Below, piece by piece: positions 36,789 to 47,554 of a stretch of DNA of 51,515 nt. The first letter of the stretch is position 1, and each line of letters begins with the position of its first letter. Made by a program: the position numbers and the translations under genes. The stretch comes from Chrysophaeum taylorii (taxonomy: Eukaryota > Sar > Pelagophyceae > Pelagomonadales > Pelagomonadaceae): positions 1 to 51,515 of the forward strand of contig JAQMWT010000374.1 in NCBI GenBank assembly GCA_029834535.1. The letters are read 5' to 3'. The notes under the pieces were generated by a model. That model worked only from the letters and a program-made list of their open reading frames with translations. It was not told the origin of the DNA and ran no database searches.

Positions 36789-37843
36789 CAATAATTATTC
36801 GTTTGGCTGGCGGTTGGGCGATTTTGACGTCGACCTCAGTTATAGTTTGAGAAATGTTTTCGACGTCGACGCAAGGACTCATAGCAGACCCCGCTATCAC
36901 ATTTCCTCAAGGCTCAGAATGTCCACGGTCTTCATATCGGGACAATGAGCAAGCAGGACAACAACAGCGCGCGAAAGTAGGAATAATAGATTATCGACGA
37001 GTCTCCTTTCCTATAGCGCGCCAGGGCACACTCTCCGTTCTTGTATCCGGCGTTGTGGCAACGCTTCGATCTCTGAACTGGATATCTATCAATAGCCCCG
37101 TCTAAAAATTTTTACCTAGCAGCGCTCCTAACCAAAGAGTATCTGGCAGTGCCAAGCACTCCCGAGGCGGCGAGTATTGGATAGACGCGAATAATCAGGA
37201 TGATTATAAGTATGCGCTCCTTGTTAGCTATCATGCGCCGCTTGGACCCTGGACTTAGCGGGTTGGTGTTCTTCGAAAAGACCCGGCCTTTAATTCAGAA
37301 TGTTCGTGAATCATTCGGAAGAGAGAGAGAGAGAGAGACAGACATTCTGGCGGACAACGCACGCAGCTCTCGTCCTCTGCGACTCGTTGTTGGACGCCAT
37401 CCTTGGCGGAAAGACTTCCGAGGCCCGAAATGTTTGCACGGTCTAGCGCGAAAACAACTGATATAGAGGAACAATGCACGACACGTGATATGGCCCTCCA
37501 CTCAGAAGGCGGCGTGGGCAATAAATGAAATTGTGACACCTACACTCCGTCCTATCAAAAGAAGGTGCCACTAGCAGCGACAAAAGCCACTTCATAAGAA
37601 ATCCGTGCATCTCGCACGAAAGCCATTTCCGAGCCACTACCAAGCCTGAGTTATTATTAGTATACCATATTATGCTTTTTGACCCAGGAGCATTTTAATT
37701 AGTCACCAAACCCGACAAATTATTTATCACGCGGCGGCCGCGTGCTCCCGCTTCTTCGCTAAATTCATTCTTCTCGCGCTTCTACCGCCGCCGCCGCCGT
37801 TGAGCGCGCCCCAAGGACCCTCCTAACTCGTGACGTGCGCGAG
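36789..37843. other. 1-kb stretch without a supported gene
   Basis: AT content rises here. A short (GA)n tract lies at 37320-37340 and (CCG)n at 37783-37799. Small frames on both strands are unremarkable. Confidence 0.65.
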
Positions 37844-39079
37844 TCATTTGGGATCCGGGGTCCGGGTCGTCGAGACCTCATCACGAGGAGAGGGTGCCTG
37901 AGCATCGCCGCAAGATGAAGAAGCGGGGGGTGGGCCTTGTACAAGCGTGGATGATGGATCATCCGGGCTGGACATTTCGCGGTCGACTGGGGCGTCCTTT
38001 GACGCGGGCTGGCGTGCCTCGCGCATAACGCGGTCCCAGTCGTCAGCGTCGACGAGGGCATTCGGGGGGAATTTTCGAGCGAAGAGGCAGCCCTGGGCCC
38101 GGGCTTTTTGGACGATGACGGGCGTAAGGGTGGCGTGAGTGGTGGGTGACTTGGGCCCACTGGACCAGTCGCACCAGGTGAGGCGGCGGCGCGAGAGGCG
38201 CGGCTTCCGTAAGTTTGGCGGCTCGGGCAGCTCGCCGCAGAGAGCGAGGACCGAGGGAAAGTAGAGTTCGTCGGCGGCCTGGACGTCCTCGAAGAAGCGC
38301 CAGAGCGCGGGAGACTCGTCGTCGCGCTTGCGCTTGCGCCTGAGGTACGAGACGACCTCGTCGTCGGCGCGGAGCGCGAGGCGCGCGTGAACGCGACTCA
38401 GGAGCAACCACTGGTCAGCCTTCCACACGGCAGGGATCGCGCGCGAGACGAGGTCGAATTGCTTTTGTTTCGAGTAGCCATTGTTGGGCGCGTCGGCGGC
38501 GGCGATCCAGGATCGGGGGGGGACCTCGCCAAAGATCTCGGAGGTCACCTCGTCGGCCGTCGAGACGGGCACGCACGTCTCCGAAACGAAGGCGAAGTAC
38601 TCCGCGTCGAGCTTGGTGTCTTTCCGAGCCTCCCGTAGCAGCGCGACGGCCGCGCGTACGAGCTCGATCGATCCCCACTTCGTGTCGAAGTGCGCCGAGA
38701 CCAGATGCTCTCGCACCCATTCGCTGCAACGGCGCCTACGGTGCGCGTGGATGAAGAACTCGACGACCACGTCCTGCGCTGCGAGGTCGCTTGCCCATCT
38801 GCGCCAGATCGCCTCGTGCGGCAAACCCTCCACGCACAGAACGCAAATCGCCAACCGACGCCTGCACGGCCGTGACGACGAGCGCTCCACGACGTCCGCG
38901 GCCGCCGCCTTTGCGCCTTTCTCGAGCGCCGATCGCAGCACCTCCGTCTCGCTCAGACCCTTTTTCTCCGGCTGCTCGCTCACGCTCTTGTCCGACGCCG
39001 AGCGTCTGTACGACCCCAACAGCGACGCGAACGACATGCCGCCCCGCTTTGTGAACCCTAACACCAATCTAATAAGCAT
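37844..39079 (-). CDS. GT14-type (core-2/I-branching) glycosyltransferase-like protein
   Basis: 411 residues. ATGs at 39079 and 39037, and the conserved part begins well after both. Family landmarks are IWRRWASDLAAQDVVVEFFIHAH (about 95-120), TKWGSIELVRAAVALLREA (equivalent to WGxxSLVxAxxxLL), YFAFVSETCVPVSTADEV (the FxxLSExCxPL motif of GT14), WKADQWLLLSRVHARLAL, a DELYFPSVLAL segment and LTWCDWS near residue 305. These match the large algal/stramenopile branch of GT14, whose animal members add beta-1,6-GlcNAc in Golgi. No clear N-terminal membrane anchor is present, which is unusual for a Golgi enzyme, so an upstream exon may be missing. The last 80 residues are disordered, Pro/Asp/Ser-rich. 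Confidence 0.78.
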   Translation of the reverse strand: MLIRLVLGFTKRGGMSFASLLGSYRRSASDKSVSEQPEKKGLSETEVLRSALEKGAKAAAADVVERSSSRPCRRRLAICVLCVEGLPHEAIWRRWASDLAAQDVVVEFFIHAHRRRRCSEWVREHLVSAHFDTKWGSIELVRAAVALLREARKDTKLDAEYFAFVSETCVPVSTADEVTSEIFGEVPPRSWIAAADAPNNGYSKQKQFDLVSRAIPAVWKADQWLLLSRVHARLALRADDEVVSYLRRKRKRDDESPALWRFFEDVQAADELYFPSVLALCGELPEPPNLRKPRLSRRRLTWCDWSSGPKSPTTHATLTPVIVQKARAQGCLFARKFPPNALVDADDWDRVMREARQPASKDAPVDREMSSPDDPSSTLVQGPPPASSSCGDAQAPSPRDEVSTTRTPDPK

Positions 39080-39084
39080 CGCCG

Positions 39085-39630
39085 CCCTCTAACCTTTGAG
39101 TTTACTTCTAAACCCAAACACACCAGGGTTTACTGGCCTTCTCCTCCGTCACATATTGGCACCATCAGCACTGGCCTCTCAAGAAGGGTGCACCTTCCCT
39201 CGCGGCAGCCACGGCGATTCAGACAACGCGCCTCTCCCGGCGTCTCTCCATCATCACGGTTCGCCGCGAGCGTGCCCGTCTCCTCCTAGCGGGCCGGGCC
39301 TACGGTATGTCGAAGGCGGTGCAGCCACCGACCATCTCCAGCATCGGCATTACGCGCAGGCACACTTCAGGGAGTGCCAAGACGCTTACAGAAACGCCAA
39401 CTTGTTGCCCCTACGTCTCCCGGCCGCCGGGTCCCTGGCGGCGCCCGGACGGTTAGGCTAGTGCTCGGCCGTCCCCTATAATCATCGGATCGCGTCAACG
39501 TCCTTCCTTCTACTCACCACAGTTCTCCTTTCCGCTCGACGCTCGGACTCCTTTGCCAATCTAAGCTGTTTTTTTTATTCGGCGCACGCTCCGCCCTTAA
39601 ACCGCCTTTGAGTTCGTTTTACTCCCAAGC
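39085..39630. repeat. old, diverged copy of the Helitron-associated unit
   Basis: TTTGAGTTTACTTCTAAACC at 39095 and CCAATCTAAGCTG then CGGCGCACGCTCCGCC and CCTTTGAGTTCGTTTTACTC at 39555-39625 mirror the CCAATCTAAGCTGCTTTGAT/CGCCGCC/TTTGAGTTTACTC series at 46650-46700. No helicase motif is readable. No gene is supported up to 39989. A GGC-rich tract is at 39832-39850. Confidence 0.4.
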
Positions 39631-39989
39631 CCCTAATCATATCCACGGCCGGCAGGCCGCCTCCGCCGCCAGCCTCCTTCCATGTCACGCGCGTTGTAAG
39701 TCATGATATTCGGAACCTCGCGCGAGATTCCACGAAAACTGTCCTATTTGGAGGCGTGCGGCTCTTAGCTCACCGGGTCGCGCGTTGCCACGGACGCGCG
39801 GGCGGGACGAGGCTGCTTCAAATTATGAGGAGGCGGCGGCGGCGGCGGCATTGGCGTCTTTGTCGTCGTCCGGTGAAGTCGCACAGCACGTCGTGCGGAG
39901 TGGTGAAATGTGCAGGATCGCGTGCTTCTACGCTGGTGGGAAAACGAGAGAAACCAGGGAGCATTCTTCGAAGCGGGGCGGGCCCGTCG

Positions 39990-41381
39990 TCACTTGCCCG
40001 TGCTGTTGAGGCAGTAAACGACGCCGTTAGCGCGGATGGTCGCCGCCGCCACGACGCCGAAACTCGAGGTTCCAGGTGCGACGCACGATGGGTTTGCGCC
40101 GGGTGGCTCGGGGGCGTCGTCGACCTGCAGTTCGCCGAAGTTGACGTCGAGCTTGGTGGCCGTGCGTCTCGTCGTGGCCATGAACAGCTTGCCGTGGTCA
40201 TCGTCCTCGAGGACGCGCGCGAACGTTCGGTACTTGGACGGCGTCGCGGGCAAGAAGTTGGGCTGCACGTCGCAAGCGACCATGTGCAACAGTAGGGGAA
40301 TCGCCCACTTGTGGCGACCCAGGGTCTTTTCGTATCGTTCGAAATGGACGCAGTGATCGGGTTTGGTATGGACGATGTGCTTGAGAAAGACGAAAACGAG
40401 GACGGCCAGCCAGCGGGCGATGAGACGGTGCTCGGGTTGGTCGAGCTTCTGGACGCCGCCCGCGGGCACGACGTAGGCCATCACAATCCGTCGCATCCGG
40501 GCGTCCGAGGAGACGAGAGTGCCAGAAATCTCGCCTCCGGCACCCGCGACCTTCACGTGGACGGTGTGCAGCCCAACCTTGACTCGGACGATGCCCGGAT
40601 CGATGTTTTTGAAAAGCGTCACTTCCACTGCCGATCGCGACGACGAGCCGTGGATGGCGGCCTCTTCGATTCTGGCGTCCATCACCGCGCGCGGGCACGC
40701 GTGCTCCTTGAGCGACGAACGCTTCTCGTCCATCAGGCTCGTCAACCGCAAGCAATTTTTGAGGACAACGTCGAGCATGTGCCCTTTGAGCCACGACTGT
40801 TCGACGAGGACTGCGCGCTCGACGTACTTGTGCATGGATCCTTGTTGTTTTGCCGTCGCCTCGCCGTGACGCATGACAGTCACGAGACAGTTCGAGCCAG
40901 GCGAGACAGCCACCGTCGCGACTTCCTCGCGGCCGGCGATGTGCGTCACATAAATACGATCGTCGGACACGTCGTAGAAGTTCTTATCCCAATCGTGCTC
41001 GCGCCTGAAGAGCCCCGTCGAAGACTTGTTCGAATAGAGCTCGCGACCGTCGGCGTCAAAGATGCCGCGCGCTCGCGGCAAGCCGTGCCATTTGAGTTGA
41101 AAGACATTCTGAGCAATCCTCAACAGTGTCTCGTTGTGGATCGTTGACGTAAGCTGCGTCTCGATGTTCGCTTTTATCGTTTGCATGGTGGACACCCCAG
41201 CCCAAACATGGCAAGGTGCCTTGCAGTCTCCTAGATATTCGGTGCTCGACACCCGTGTTCGCGAGACCGACCGCGTGGTAGCCGTGTCTTCCGGTGTGCA
41301 GACAGCGACCGCCTCGACGGGGGTCTCTTCGCCGTCGAACAACGCCGGTTCGTGGTGTTTCGGGTCGGCCCACCGCGCCAT
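39990..41381 (-). CDS. 463-residue protein of unknown function
   Basis: Starts at ATG 41381, single exon. No family is recognised. Residues 80-210 look like a folded beta-rich domain (NETLLRIAQNVFQLKWHGLP, ARGIFDADGRELYSN, DDRIYVTHIAGREEVATVAV). A second beta-rich block is at 265-330 (VEVTLFKNIDPGIVRVKVGL). Residues about 345-367 form one hydrophobic segment ARWLAVLVFVFLKHIVHT, and the C-terminal 90 residues are again beta-like with DFNFGELQVDDAPEPPG-type sequence. A clean 1.4-kb frame with GC-rich codons supports a real gene. Possibly a single-pass membrane protein. Its start is divergent from the ammonium-transporter gene across 442 bp of AT-rich sequence. Confidence 0.65.
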   Translation of the reverse strand: MARWADPKHHEPALFDGEETPVEAVAVCTPEDTATTRSVSRTRVSSTEYLGDCKAPCHVWAGVSTMQTIKANIETQLTSTIHNETLLRIAQNVFQLKWHGLPRARGIFDADGRELYSNKSSTGLFRREHDWDKNFYDVSDDRIYVTHIAGREEVATVAVSPGSNCLVTVMRHGEATAKQQGSMHKYVERAVLVEQSWLKGHMLDVVLKNCLRLTSLMDEKRSSLKEHACPRAVMDARIEEAAIHGSSSRSAVEVTLFKNIDPGIVRVKVGLHTVHVKVAGAGGEISGTLVSSDARMRRIVMAYVVPAGGVQKLDQPEHRLIARWLAVLVFVFLKHIVHTKPDHCVHFERYEKTLGRHKWAIPLLLHMVACDVQPNFLPATPSKYRTFARVLEDDDHGKLFMATTRRTATKLDVNFGELQVDDAPEPPGANPSCVAPGTSSFGVVAAATIRANGVVYCLNSTGK

Positions 41382-41823
41382 TTTTCTCTTCGTCACGAGA
41401 GGGTGACCTTCCTACAGGAACCGCAACACAGCGTCAGTTGTGCTCAACGAGCACCACACAGTAGTAGTGGAAGAGAATCATTTTCTTGTGTAGGGGCATT
41501 TACCGTAGGGAACTCGACCGACCCCTTCCTTGATTGAATATAATAATGAGGATTCCGTGGTTTCCCAGAATGCCGGCTGGGCAACTCTCCACCATTTATA
41601 TTATTGAGATAAGATAAACTATAGAAAGTAATTATAAGTAACTAATAACTAGAAGGTATGTAGCTTGTGGGATGTCATAGCAACGTGTAAGCATTTTTAT
41701 GATTCTACAGAATCGCCAGGCGCTTTCTTTTCGTTTTTTTCGCATACCAGAGCTTTCGTGCCAGGCTGGCACGGCGGGGTGTTCTCAGCTACTAGTCATT
41801 GGGGGGGGGGAGGTTCATTTTTG
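41382..41823. other. AT-rich intergenic region between divergent genes
   Basis: Markedly AT-rich at 41540-41660 (TTTATATTATTGAG, TAATTATAAGTAACTAATAA), ending with a G10 run at 41801-41810 just before the transporter ATG. No gene. Promoter function for both neighbours is inferred from position. Confidence 0.5.
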
Positions 41824-43547
41824 ATGAAAAGGATGAGACTGGGGACTTTGGCCGCCCTTCTCCTCGCTACGGCGCGGATCGCCAGCAGCTACGCCGTAGC
41901 CACAAATGACGACGTGAGCGACGTGCAAGAATACTTGGATGACGCGAATACCTTGTTTCTCTTGATGAGCGCGATGATGGTTTTCACAATGCAATCTGGC
42001 TTCACCATGTGCGTCAACCATTTCTTTGGCTCATTCCCGATGACTGACACGATGCTCCGTACAGGCTCGAAGTTGGTGCGCGCGTGTTGTTTAGTGGGGT
42101 GGCTTGGTTGACGGCATTTAGGTGCGGTGCGGGAGATCGCGATGAAGTCGATCTTGCTCAAGAATATCTTTGACGCGTCGCTCGCGGCGCTGCTGTGGTG
42201 GGCATGCGGCTATGCGTTTGCGTACGGATCCGATCCGTTCGGCAAGACGGGGTCCAACGGCTTTATCGGCACGAGTGGCTTCTTTTATTCGGGCAAGGGG
42301 TCCGGAGAGGACGGCAGCCCGCTCACGCAGACGGTGTACGGCAAGACCCACGGCAAGGCCGTCTGGGTTTTTAACTGGGCCTTTGCGGGCGTCGCGGGCA
42401 CGATTGTCTCGGGTGCCGTCGCGGAGCGGTGTAAGTTCTTCGCCTACCTCATGTATTCGTTCACCATTACTGGTTTCATTTATCCCATCGTCGTCCACCT
42501 CGTGTGGTCGAAGGACGGGTTCTTCAGCGCCAATCGGACGAACAGACTGTGCGCCGGCTGCGGAGTCATCGATTTCGCGGGCTCGGGCGTGGTCCATATG
42601 ACGGGGGGAATCGCGAGCCTCGTTGGCGCCACGATCGTCGGGCCCCGCGAGGGACGCTTCGACACAATCCAAGGGCCTAACGGCGGGCGCTACGCGAGCG
42701 CGTTTCAGACGCTCGGCGTTCTCCTCCTATGGTTCGGTTGGTACGGCTTCAACGTCGGCTCCACTGGTGGCATCGTACGTGTGTGAGGCATCAGTGCTCT
42801 CTTACGTCGTCGTCGTCGTAGGTGGGTAAGGGCGGCCTGGGGGCGCACGTCATGATGACAACAACGATTGCCGCGTCGACGGGCTGTTTCGCGACGACCG
42901 CAATTACCTACGTCTTCGAGAAGGACAACGCAACGCTCGTCCGGAACGCTAACAATGGTATCCTCGCAGGCTTGGTTTCCATCACCGCCGGCTGCGCAAC
43001 GTCCTCCCTCTGGGCGTCGTTCGTCATCGCCGTCGTCGCGTCGTTCGTCTACTTTTCTGCTTCGAGGTTGCTTATCTACTTGAGGATCGATGACCCTGTT
43101 GATGCCTTCGCCGTCCACGGTGTCTGCGGGCTTTGGGGTGTCATCGCAGCCGCGCTCTTCGCCGCCCCCTTTTACTACTCGCGAGCCTACGACGACGAAC
43201 GCGCGCACCGGTGCGCTTCCGTCTTCTACGGCGGCAATCCTGGCGGATCGCTCCAAGCCGCCGTCTTGTTTTGTCTTTTCCTCATCGCCTGGGTGACCGC
43301 GACCGGCCTACTCGCCTTCTTACTCATTCATCTCCTCCTTCCCGGCGGCGCGCGCATGGCCCTCGAGGCTCACGCCAGTTGGGAAACGGCCGTCGACTTC
43401 GACGAACGTGAGACCTCCGAGCTCGTCCGTCTCGACCAGAGCGACACCATGAATACGAAGCTAACTGTTGAGTCCGACGACGACGTCATGCGGAACAACG
43501 TTGATCGCTTCGAGCAACGCTTCGAGCCCGAGCCAGACCCAGACTAG
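41824..43547 (+). CDS. AMT/Mep-type ammonium transporter (three exons)
   Basis: Exon 1 starts at ATG 41824 (signal-like KRMRLGTLAALLLATARIAS, then the first core helix ANTLFLLMSAMMVFTMQSGF). Exon 2 begins about 42121-42135 and ends at 42774. Exon 3 is 42822-43547. Intron 2 is 47 nt (GTACGT..GTCGTAG, phase 0). Intron 1 has two plausible solutions: donor TTG|GTGCGC at 42077 with acceptor GGGAG|ATCGCG, or donor CTCC|GTACAG at 42062 with acceptor TTTAG|GTGCGG. Both restore K-S-I-L-L-K-N-I. Amt landmarks include WWACGYAFAYG, VAGTIVSGAVAERC, DFAGSGVVHMTGGIASLVGA (signature) and VDAFAVHGVCGLWGVIAAAL, with the pore His pair (VHMTGG and FAVHG). Function: NH4+ uptake at the plasma or an internal membrane. 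The C-terminal tail is acidic. Confidence 0.93.
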
Positions 43548-44300
43548 CTCTCCTTACGCGAGAAACGCTTAATACAACCCCAGCTTCTTCAACCGCACCG
43601 CGCACTCTCGTGTCTCGTGACACACACTGCTTATATCATGCGCAACCCAACTCCTGTTTCGCGATACCGCAGGCGTTTGTGCACAGCGCTATTTGCAACA
43701 CGGCCAAATTTATATGTATGCGGACGTAGCGAGGTTCGTCGAATCTTATGTTTTTGCACCTTTTTGTTGTGGTCGCACTCAGTCAGCTAAGATGACCAAC
43801 ATTGCGTGATTGGCGTCCGGTGGATCGGGCGATGAGACCCAGGGTTCCAAAGACGAAGGTGATGGATGCTGCTCGGAGGAATTTTCCATTCAAGTGCGAG
43901 GATGACACGACGCGTCACTGGATCGGTTAAAGGCGCGTGCCGCTTGGGTTGGCTCTCGATTGCGATCCACAGCTCCTCTCCTACGCTCGAGTCTACGATT
44001 ATTAATGTCACAGATGACACTGCGGCGCCCACGACGGCGAGTTCGCCATGCAGTCTAGTTAAAGGTCCTCCTTTGACCAGCGCAAGTCCTTCACCCCCTA
44101 GAATCCTCAACACATGAAGAGTCATTGATGGATCTGCGAGGAGTCACCAAAATGCGTAGCTGGGCGAATAATAATGTCGGTGCTCATCAAAAGCGCGGCG
44201 CACGGAATCCTACAACCCCTCGGAAAATCCATTCGTCTAAAAAGGAAAGGTCGCGAACTGTCCGTCGACGATGCTTTTCGTCCGACAACGTGGTTTTTTG
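43548..44300. other. 750-bp stretch without a supported gene
   Basis: Short frames only. TAAAGGTCCTCCTTTGACCAGCGCAAGTCC at 44058-44087 in part repeats a short block at 22720-22740 (GGTCCTCCTTCGACCAGCG). Nothing else is recognised. Confidence 0.6.
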
Positions 44301-44400
44301 TGTCTGTCTTTAAATGTCGACTGCTAAGAGGGGGGTGTGTCCGTCAACAGTGGTGGTTAAGGGTTTTCCATGTCGACTGCTGTGAGTGGGGGGATGTGCG
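44301..44400 (-). repeat. two reverse copies of the retroelement tail
   Basis: CTTTAAATGTCGACTGCTAA at 44309 is followed by GAGGGGGGTGTG, and a second shorter copy CATGTCGACTGCTGTGAGTG is at about 44369. They precede the broken Sel1 gene. Confidence 0.75.
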
Positions 44401-44419
44401 AGGTGTTGAGGCCCTATTT

Positions 44420-45560
44420 TCGAGCAAAAAAATGTGGGGGTTCATCGAATCCCTTCTCGCGCTCGGCGAGAATTCGCGGTCGCCGTGCAGGAAAGGAGCT
44501 CAAGAGCACATCATGGCCACGCTGAACGCAGGCGCCCAGCGTCGAGCCAAGCAGGCTGAATGCTAACGACGGAAGCGCCAACGCGATCGCGAGGCAGTTT
44601 TGGAGGGCGATGAAGAAGCGCACAAACGCCGGGCACGCTCAGCTGAAAACAAGCAGCGATCGCGTCTAAAAAAACGTTGAAGCTGCAAACACCGCTCGCA
44701 AGCAAGTGAAGTTTGCCGAAGAGTTCGACAAGCTAGCCTGGGCACTCTAGTGTGATGATGATGTCGAAGGCGGCAGGGAGGATCATCCTGCGGCCACAGT
44801 ACTCTACCAGCGCGCAACCGAATACATTGGGCACCTGGCCGGAGGGGACCGAAAATTACGCTCTCAAGCGCAGTACCGTATCGGATTATACCATCTCAAG
44901 CTGCGCTGTGTACCGGATGATGGCAGTCTTCCCCGCTACGACTATTGGTTCGAATTCGAGTTGAGAGGTCCTTTGTTGGAGTTGACACGCGTGGTGTGCG
45001 AGGGCAAGAACCTGTTTGAAGGCGGCTGCGGATCTGCATCATGTCAAGGCCGCTTATGAATGCGCGATGAAGTGTACGAACGATCATGATCGAATGGACT
45101 ACTATCGCAGCGCTGCTGAACGGGGTCACAACGATGCGCCTTACTACGAGCTTGGGAGATGTTATGATTTGAACGGCAACGACCAATAAGCCTGCATTTA
45201 TTGCAGCAGTACGTTAAGGCGCTGTCCAAATCGTGGAAGCGGGTTGAACCGCAGCAGTGCTGCCTTTCGCTGCGGCCTCTTTTATAAACAGGGTCGAACG
45301 AATTGTAAATAAAAGAGCGACCTCGCAGGAGGAAGAGCTACGAGTCTGCATTCTGCTACGATGAAATTAATCCTGATCCCCGGGCGTACTTCGCCCTCGC
45401 ACGGTCCTACAAGACTGGCCGTGGTGGCATACCTTGCGACCCTGGTCGAGCCTCCCGCATGCTTCAGCTTGCTGGCGCTGCTGAAGGGGCTGACACCGCA
45501 GCCAACTGGGTGAGCTGGGAAACCGCATATTCTGGCAGAATGACCCCCGACCTGCGATAG
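44420..45560 (+). pseudogene. Sel1-repeat protein, broken by stops and frameshifts
   Basis: Separate frames encode parts of one protein. A basic coiled N-part (about 44490-44740, RRKRQRDREAVLEGDEEAHK, stops after AKQAEC and LKK) is followed by VLYQRATEYIGHLAGGDRKL/QAQYRIGLYHLKLR (44795-44910), then YYRSAAERGHNDAPYYELGR/CYDLNGN (45100-45185), a clear Sel1-like TPR, ended by a stop. RAYFALARSYKTGRGGIPCD/PGRASRMLQLAGAAEGADTA (45385-45505) is a further Sel1 repeat. At least four interruptions are present, so it is not translated as one chain. Sel1 proteins are adaptors in signalling and ER quality control. Surviving repeat periodicity indicates relatively recent decay. Confidence 0.65.
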
Positions 45561-45850
45561 CCTGCATCTATTCCCACCAGCTCCCGACATAACCTCCGGA
45601 ACCCTCCAAACTCACTGGGGCATGGACGACGCCGACGCAGTGCTCCTCAAGCCTCACAGGATCGTCGAGGCCGAGTGACCACGTCTTCTCCAGCCCAAGG
45701 CCTTACCAGAGCTAGACCTAGAACGCTGATCGTCGTGACGGAGCGCCGCCGCCTACCGTCTTCTCTTCTTCTCGTTGTTAACCCGCACTTTCCCCTCATC
45801 ACCACGGGTGCGCATATAAAACGTGGGGCGGCTGCGCGCACTTCACTTAT
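45560..45850. other. short gene-free stretch
   Basis: Nothing recognised between the Sel1 remnant and the next retroelement tail. Confidence 0.6.
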
Positions 45851-46060
45851 CCTTACTATTAATTGGCAGATGTTTGTTTGTCTTTAAAGGTCGACTGCTA
45901 AGAGGGGGGTGTGGCGCATGAAGGATGTGTGAGGTTTTGTGGGGTAGGCGGGACGTGCCTGACGGGCGTAGATAGGTATGCGGGGCCTAGTCGGGGTCAT
46001 CGTCGAGAGTCGTGGCGCAGGCGAAGAGAGGTGTGTTGGAAACTCAGCTCGCCCGCCCCT
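45850..46060 (-). mobile_element. retroelement 3' module, reverse copy
   Basis: Plus-strand order TTACTATTAATTGGCAGATG, TTTGTCTTTAAAGGTCGACT, GAGGGGGGTGTGG, CATGAAGGATGTGTGAGG, CTGACGGGCGTAGATAGGTA and TGCGGGGCCTAGTCGGGGTC matches the inverse of 5970-6230 and the 15.88-16.05 kb copy. The coding part is lost after about 46040. Confidence 0.7.
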
Positions 46061-46497
46061 CTTCGCCTAACCGTCGGTCACAACGTGACCGCTCAACTGT
46101 CCTGAACCACGGGTGGTTCCACCACACGTCCAACCAAGCGCTCACACTCCGCTCACGCCATGCTGTCGAACATTCAATTGAGGGTAATTTCAAGGAACCA
46201 GCAAGAATCGATAGATTCCAATGGGAGATCCAGCAAGATATGCTAGATCGGCAAGAGCAACACAGGTCCTCGGCACAGGAGTATCCTTGGAGAAGCAGGT
46301 GTGGGTGTCAAGCATGACACCGCCAAATTCAAGGTAACAGGCAGGTAACAGGCACATAAGTGGGGGGGGGGGGAATGGTTATTACCGCCACAGAGGACGG
46401 GCGCCTTGTCTTTAAAGGTAGACTGCTAAGAGGGGGGTGTGGGGGGGGGGCATGAAGGATGTGGGTGGTTTTGTGGGGGGCGCCTTGTCTTTAAATG
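46061..46497. repeat. unclassified spacer with two more tail copies
   Basis: 46061-46350 holds nothing recognised. A G10 run at about 46362 is followed by GTCTTTAAAGGTAGACTGCT at 46409, with the GCATGAAGGATGTGGGTGGT arm, and another TTGTCTTTAAATGTCGAC at 46486 that abuts the palindrome. Confidence 0.6.
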
Positions 46498-46504
46498 TCG
46501 ACAA

Positions 46505-46825
46505 GTGCAGGCCAGTAAGTTCACCTAGTCCCAATCTCTAACCCCAGTAAGTTCATCTGGTCCCAGTAAGTTTCATATAAATTCACCTGGTCAGTAAGTT
46601 CACCTAGCTCACACCAACTCCTCTGAGCTCGTCGCTCTCGCCTCCGGCCAATCTAAGCTGCTTTGATCCGCACGCGCCGCCAACCTTTGAGTTTACTCTA
46701 AAAACCCTTTACTCTAAAAACCCCAGTATGTTCACCTGGTCGCAGTTCCACCTGGTCACTCAGCTCACCTAGTCCCAATCTCCAACCCCAGTAAGTTCAC
46801 CTGGCCCCAGTAAGTTCACCTACAG
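46505..46825. repeat. AGTAAGTTCACC short-repeat block, outer left
   Basis: Irregular tandem array of AGTAAGTTCACCTGGTCCC/AGTAAGTTCACCTAGTCCC units, interrupted by the unique segment CCAATCTAAGCTGCTTTGAT..CGCCGCC..TTTGAGTTTACTC. Equivalent blocks are at 47555-47935, 49360-49745 (inverse), 50445-50750 (inverse) and 51415-51515 (inverse, running off the window). Always placed just 3' of the helicase coding end, so probably the element's 3' untranslated region. Confidence 0.75.
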
Positions 46826-47425
46826 TGCGCGTGTAGACGCCGTGAGGGGGCTTATCGGTATTGCGCAGCACGTGTGGGGTAGGTTGGTGTCGTCGACCCA
46901 GATGAGTATATCCTCGGGGATGCCGATCGACAGAGAGCCACGTAGAGCTGGACGTGGCAGAAGACGGGCTTGGGAAAGAGGACGCCGACCTCGCGGGGCG
47001 TCTGACCATGGCTCTTGTTGATCGTTTGGCGTAGGCGGGCCTCAAGGGATACAGTTTGGAGGAGCCTCGGTGACACGACACGATCGATCACGTATCTGGT
47101 ACCGTTGCAGTGGCCGTGCGACGGGTCAAGGTTGCGAAGACCTTAAGCTCGCGCTCAAAGTCACAGCATGCCGTTGGTTGTCAGGGAGTTGAAAACTCGA
47201 CTGTAAAGAGCGAGGCGTCGTCTTCCGACCCAACCTAGTCGGCCGAAAAGAACTCCGACGCCTCGTCTCCGGCAAAAAAAGGCCGCGGTCATGCGCGCGT
47301 TGTCAGCATCGACAACATCGTTTCGACGGGACGTGAGAATGGCGCGCTGAAAGAGCCGCCGCGGGTCGTGGAAATAGTCTGCGAGGTCGCCGTAGACGGC
47401 TTGGAGGGTCAATGTCCAGGTCGTG
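46825..47425 (-). pseudogene. Helitron helicase C-terminal fragment, copy 2
   Basis: Minus strand: TLQAVYGDLADYFHDPRRLF/QRAILTSRRNDVVDADNARM (the ERAIL-xx-xNxxVDxxN block before motif V in Helitron helicases), then frameshifted middle, then TINKSQGQTPREVGVLFPKP and VQLYVALCRSASPR. About 195 residues of the helicase C-terminus survive in three frames. Outer-type copy (GATCAACAAGAGCC). Confidence 0.82.
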
Positions 47426-47554
47426 CGCCTACCTGATCCTTACCCTGATTCGGGGGACAAGGCGCCCCTCACAAACCCACCCACATCCTTCATGCTCCCC
47501 ACACACCCCCCCCTCTTAGCAGTCGACATTTAAAGACAGACAGACAGACAGACA

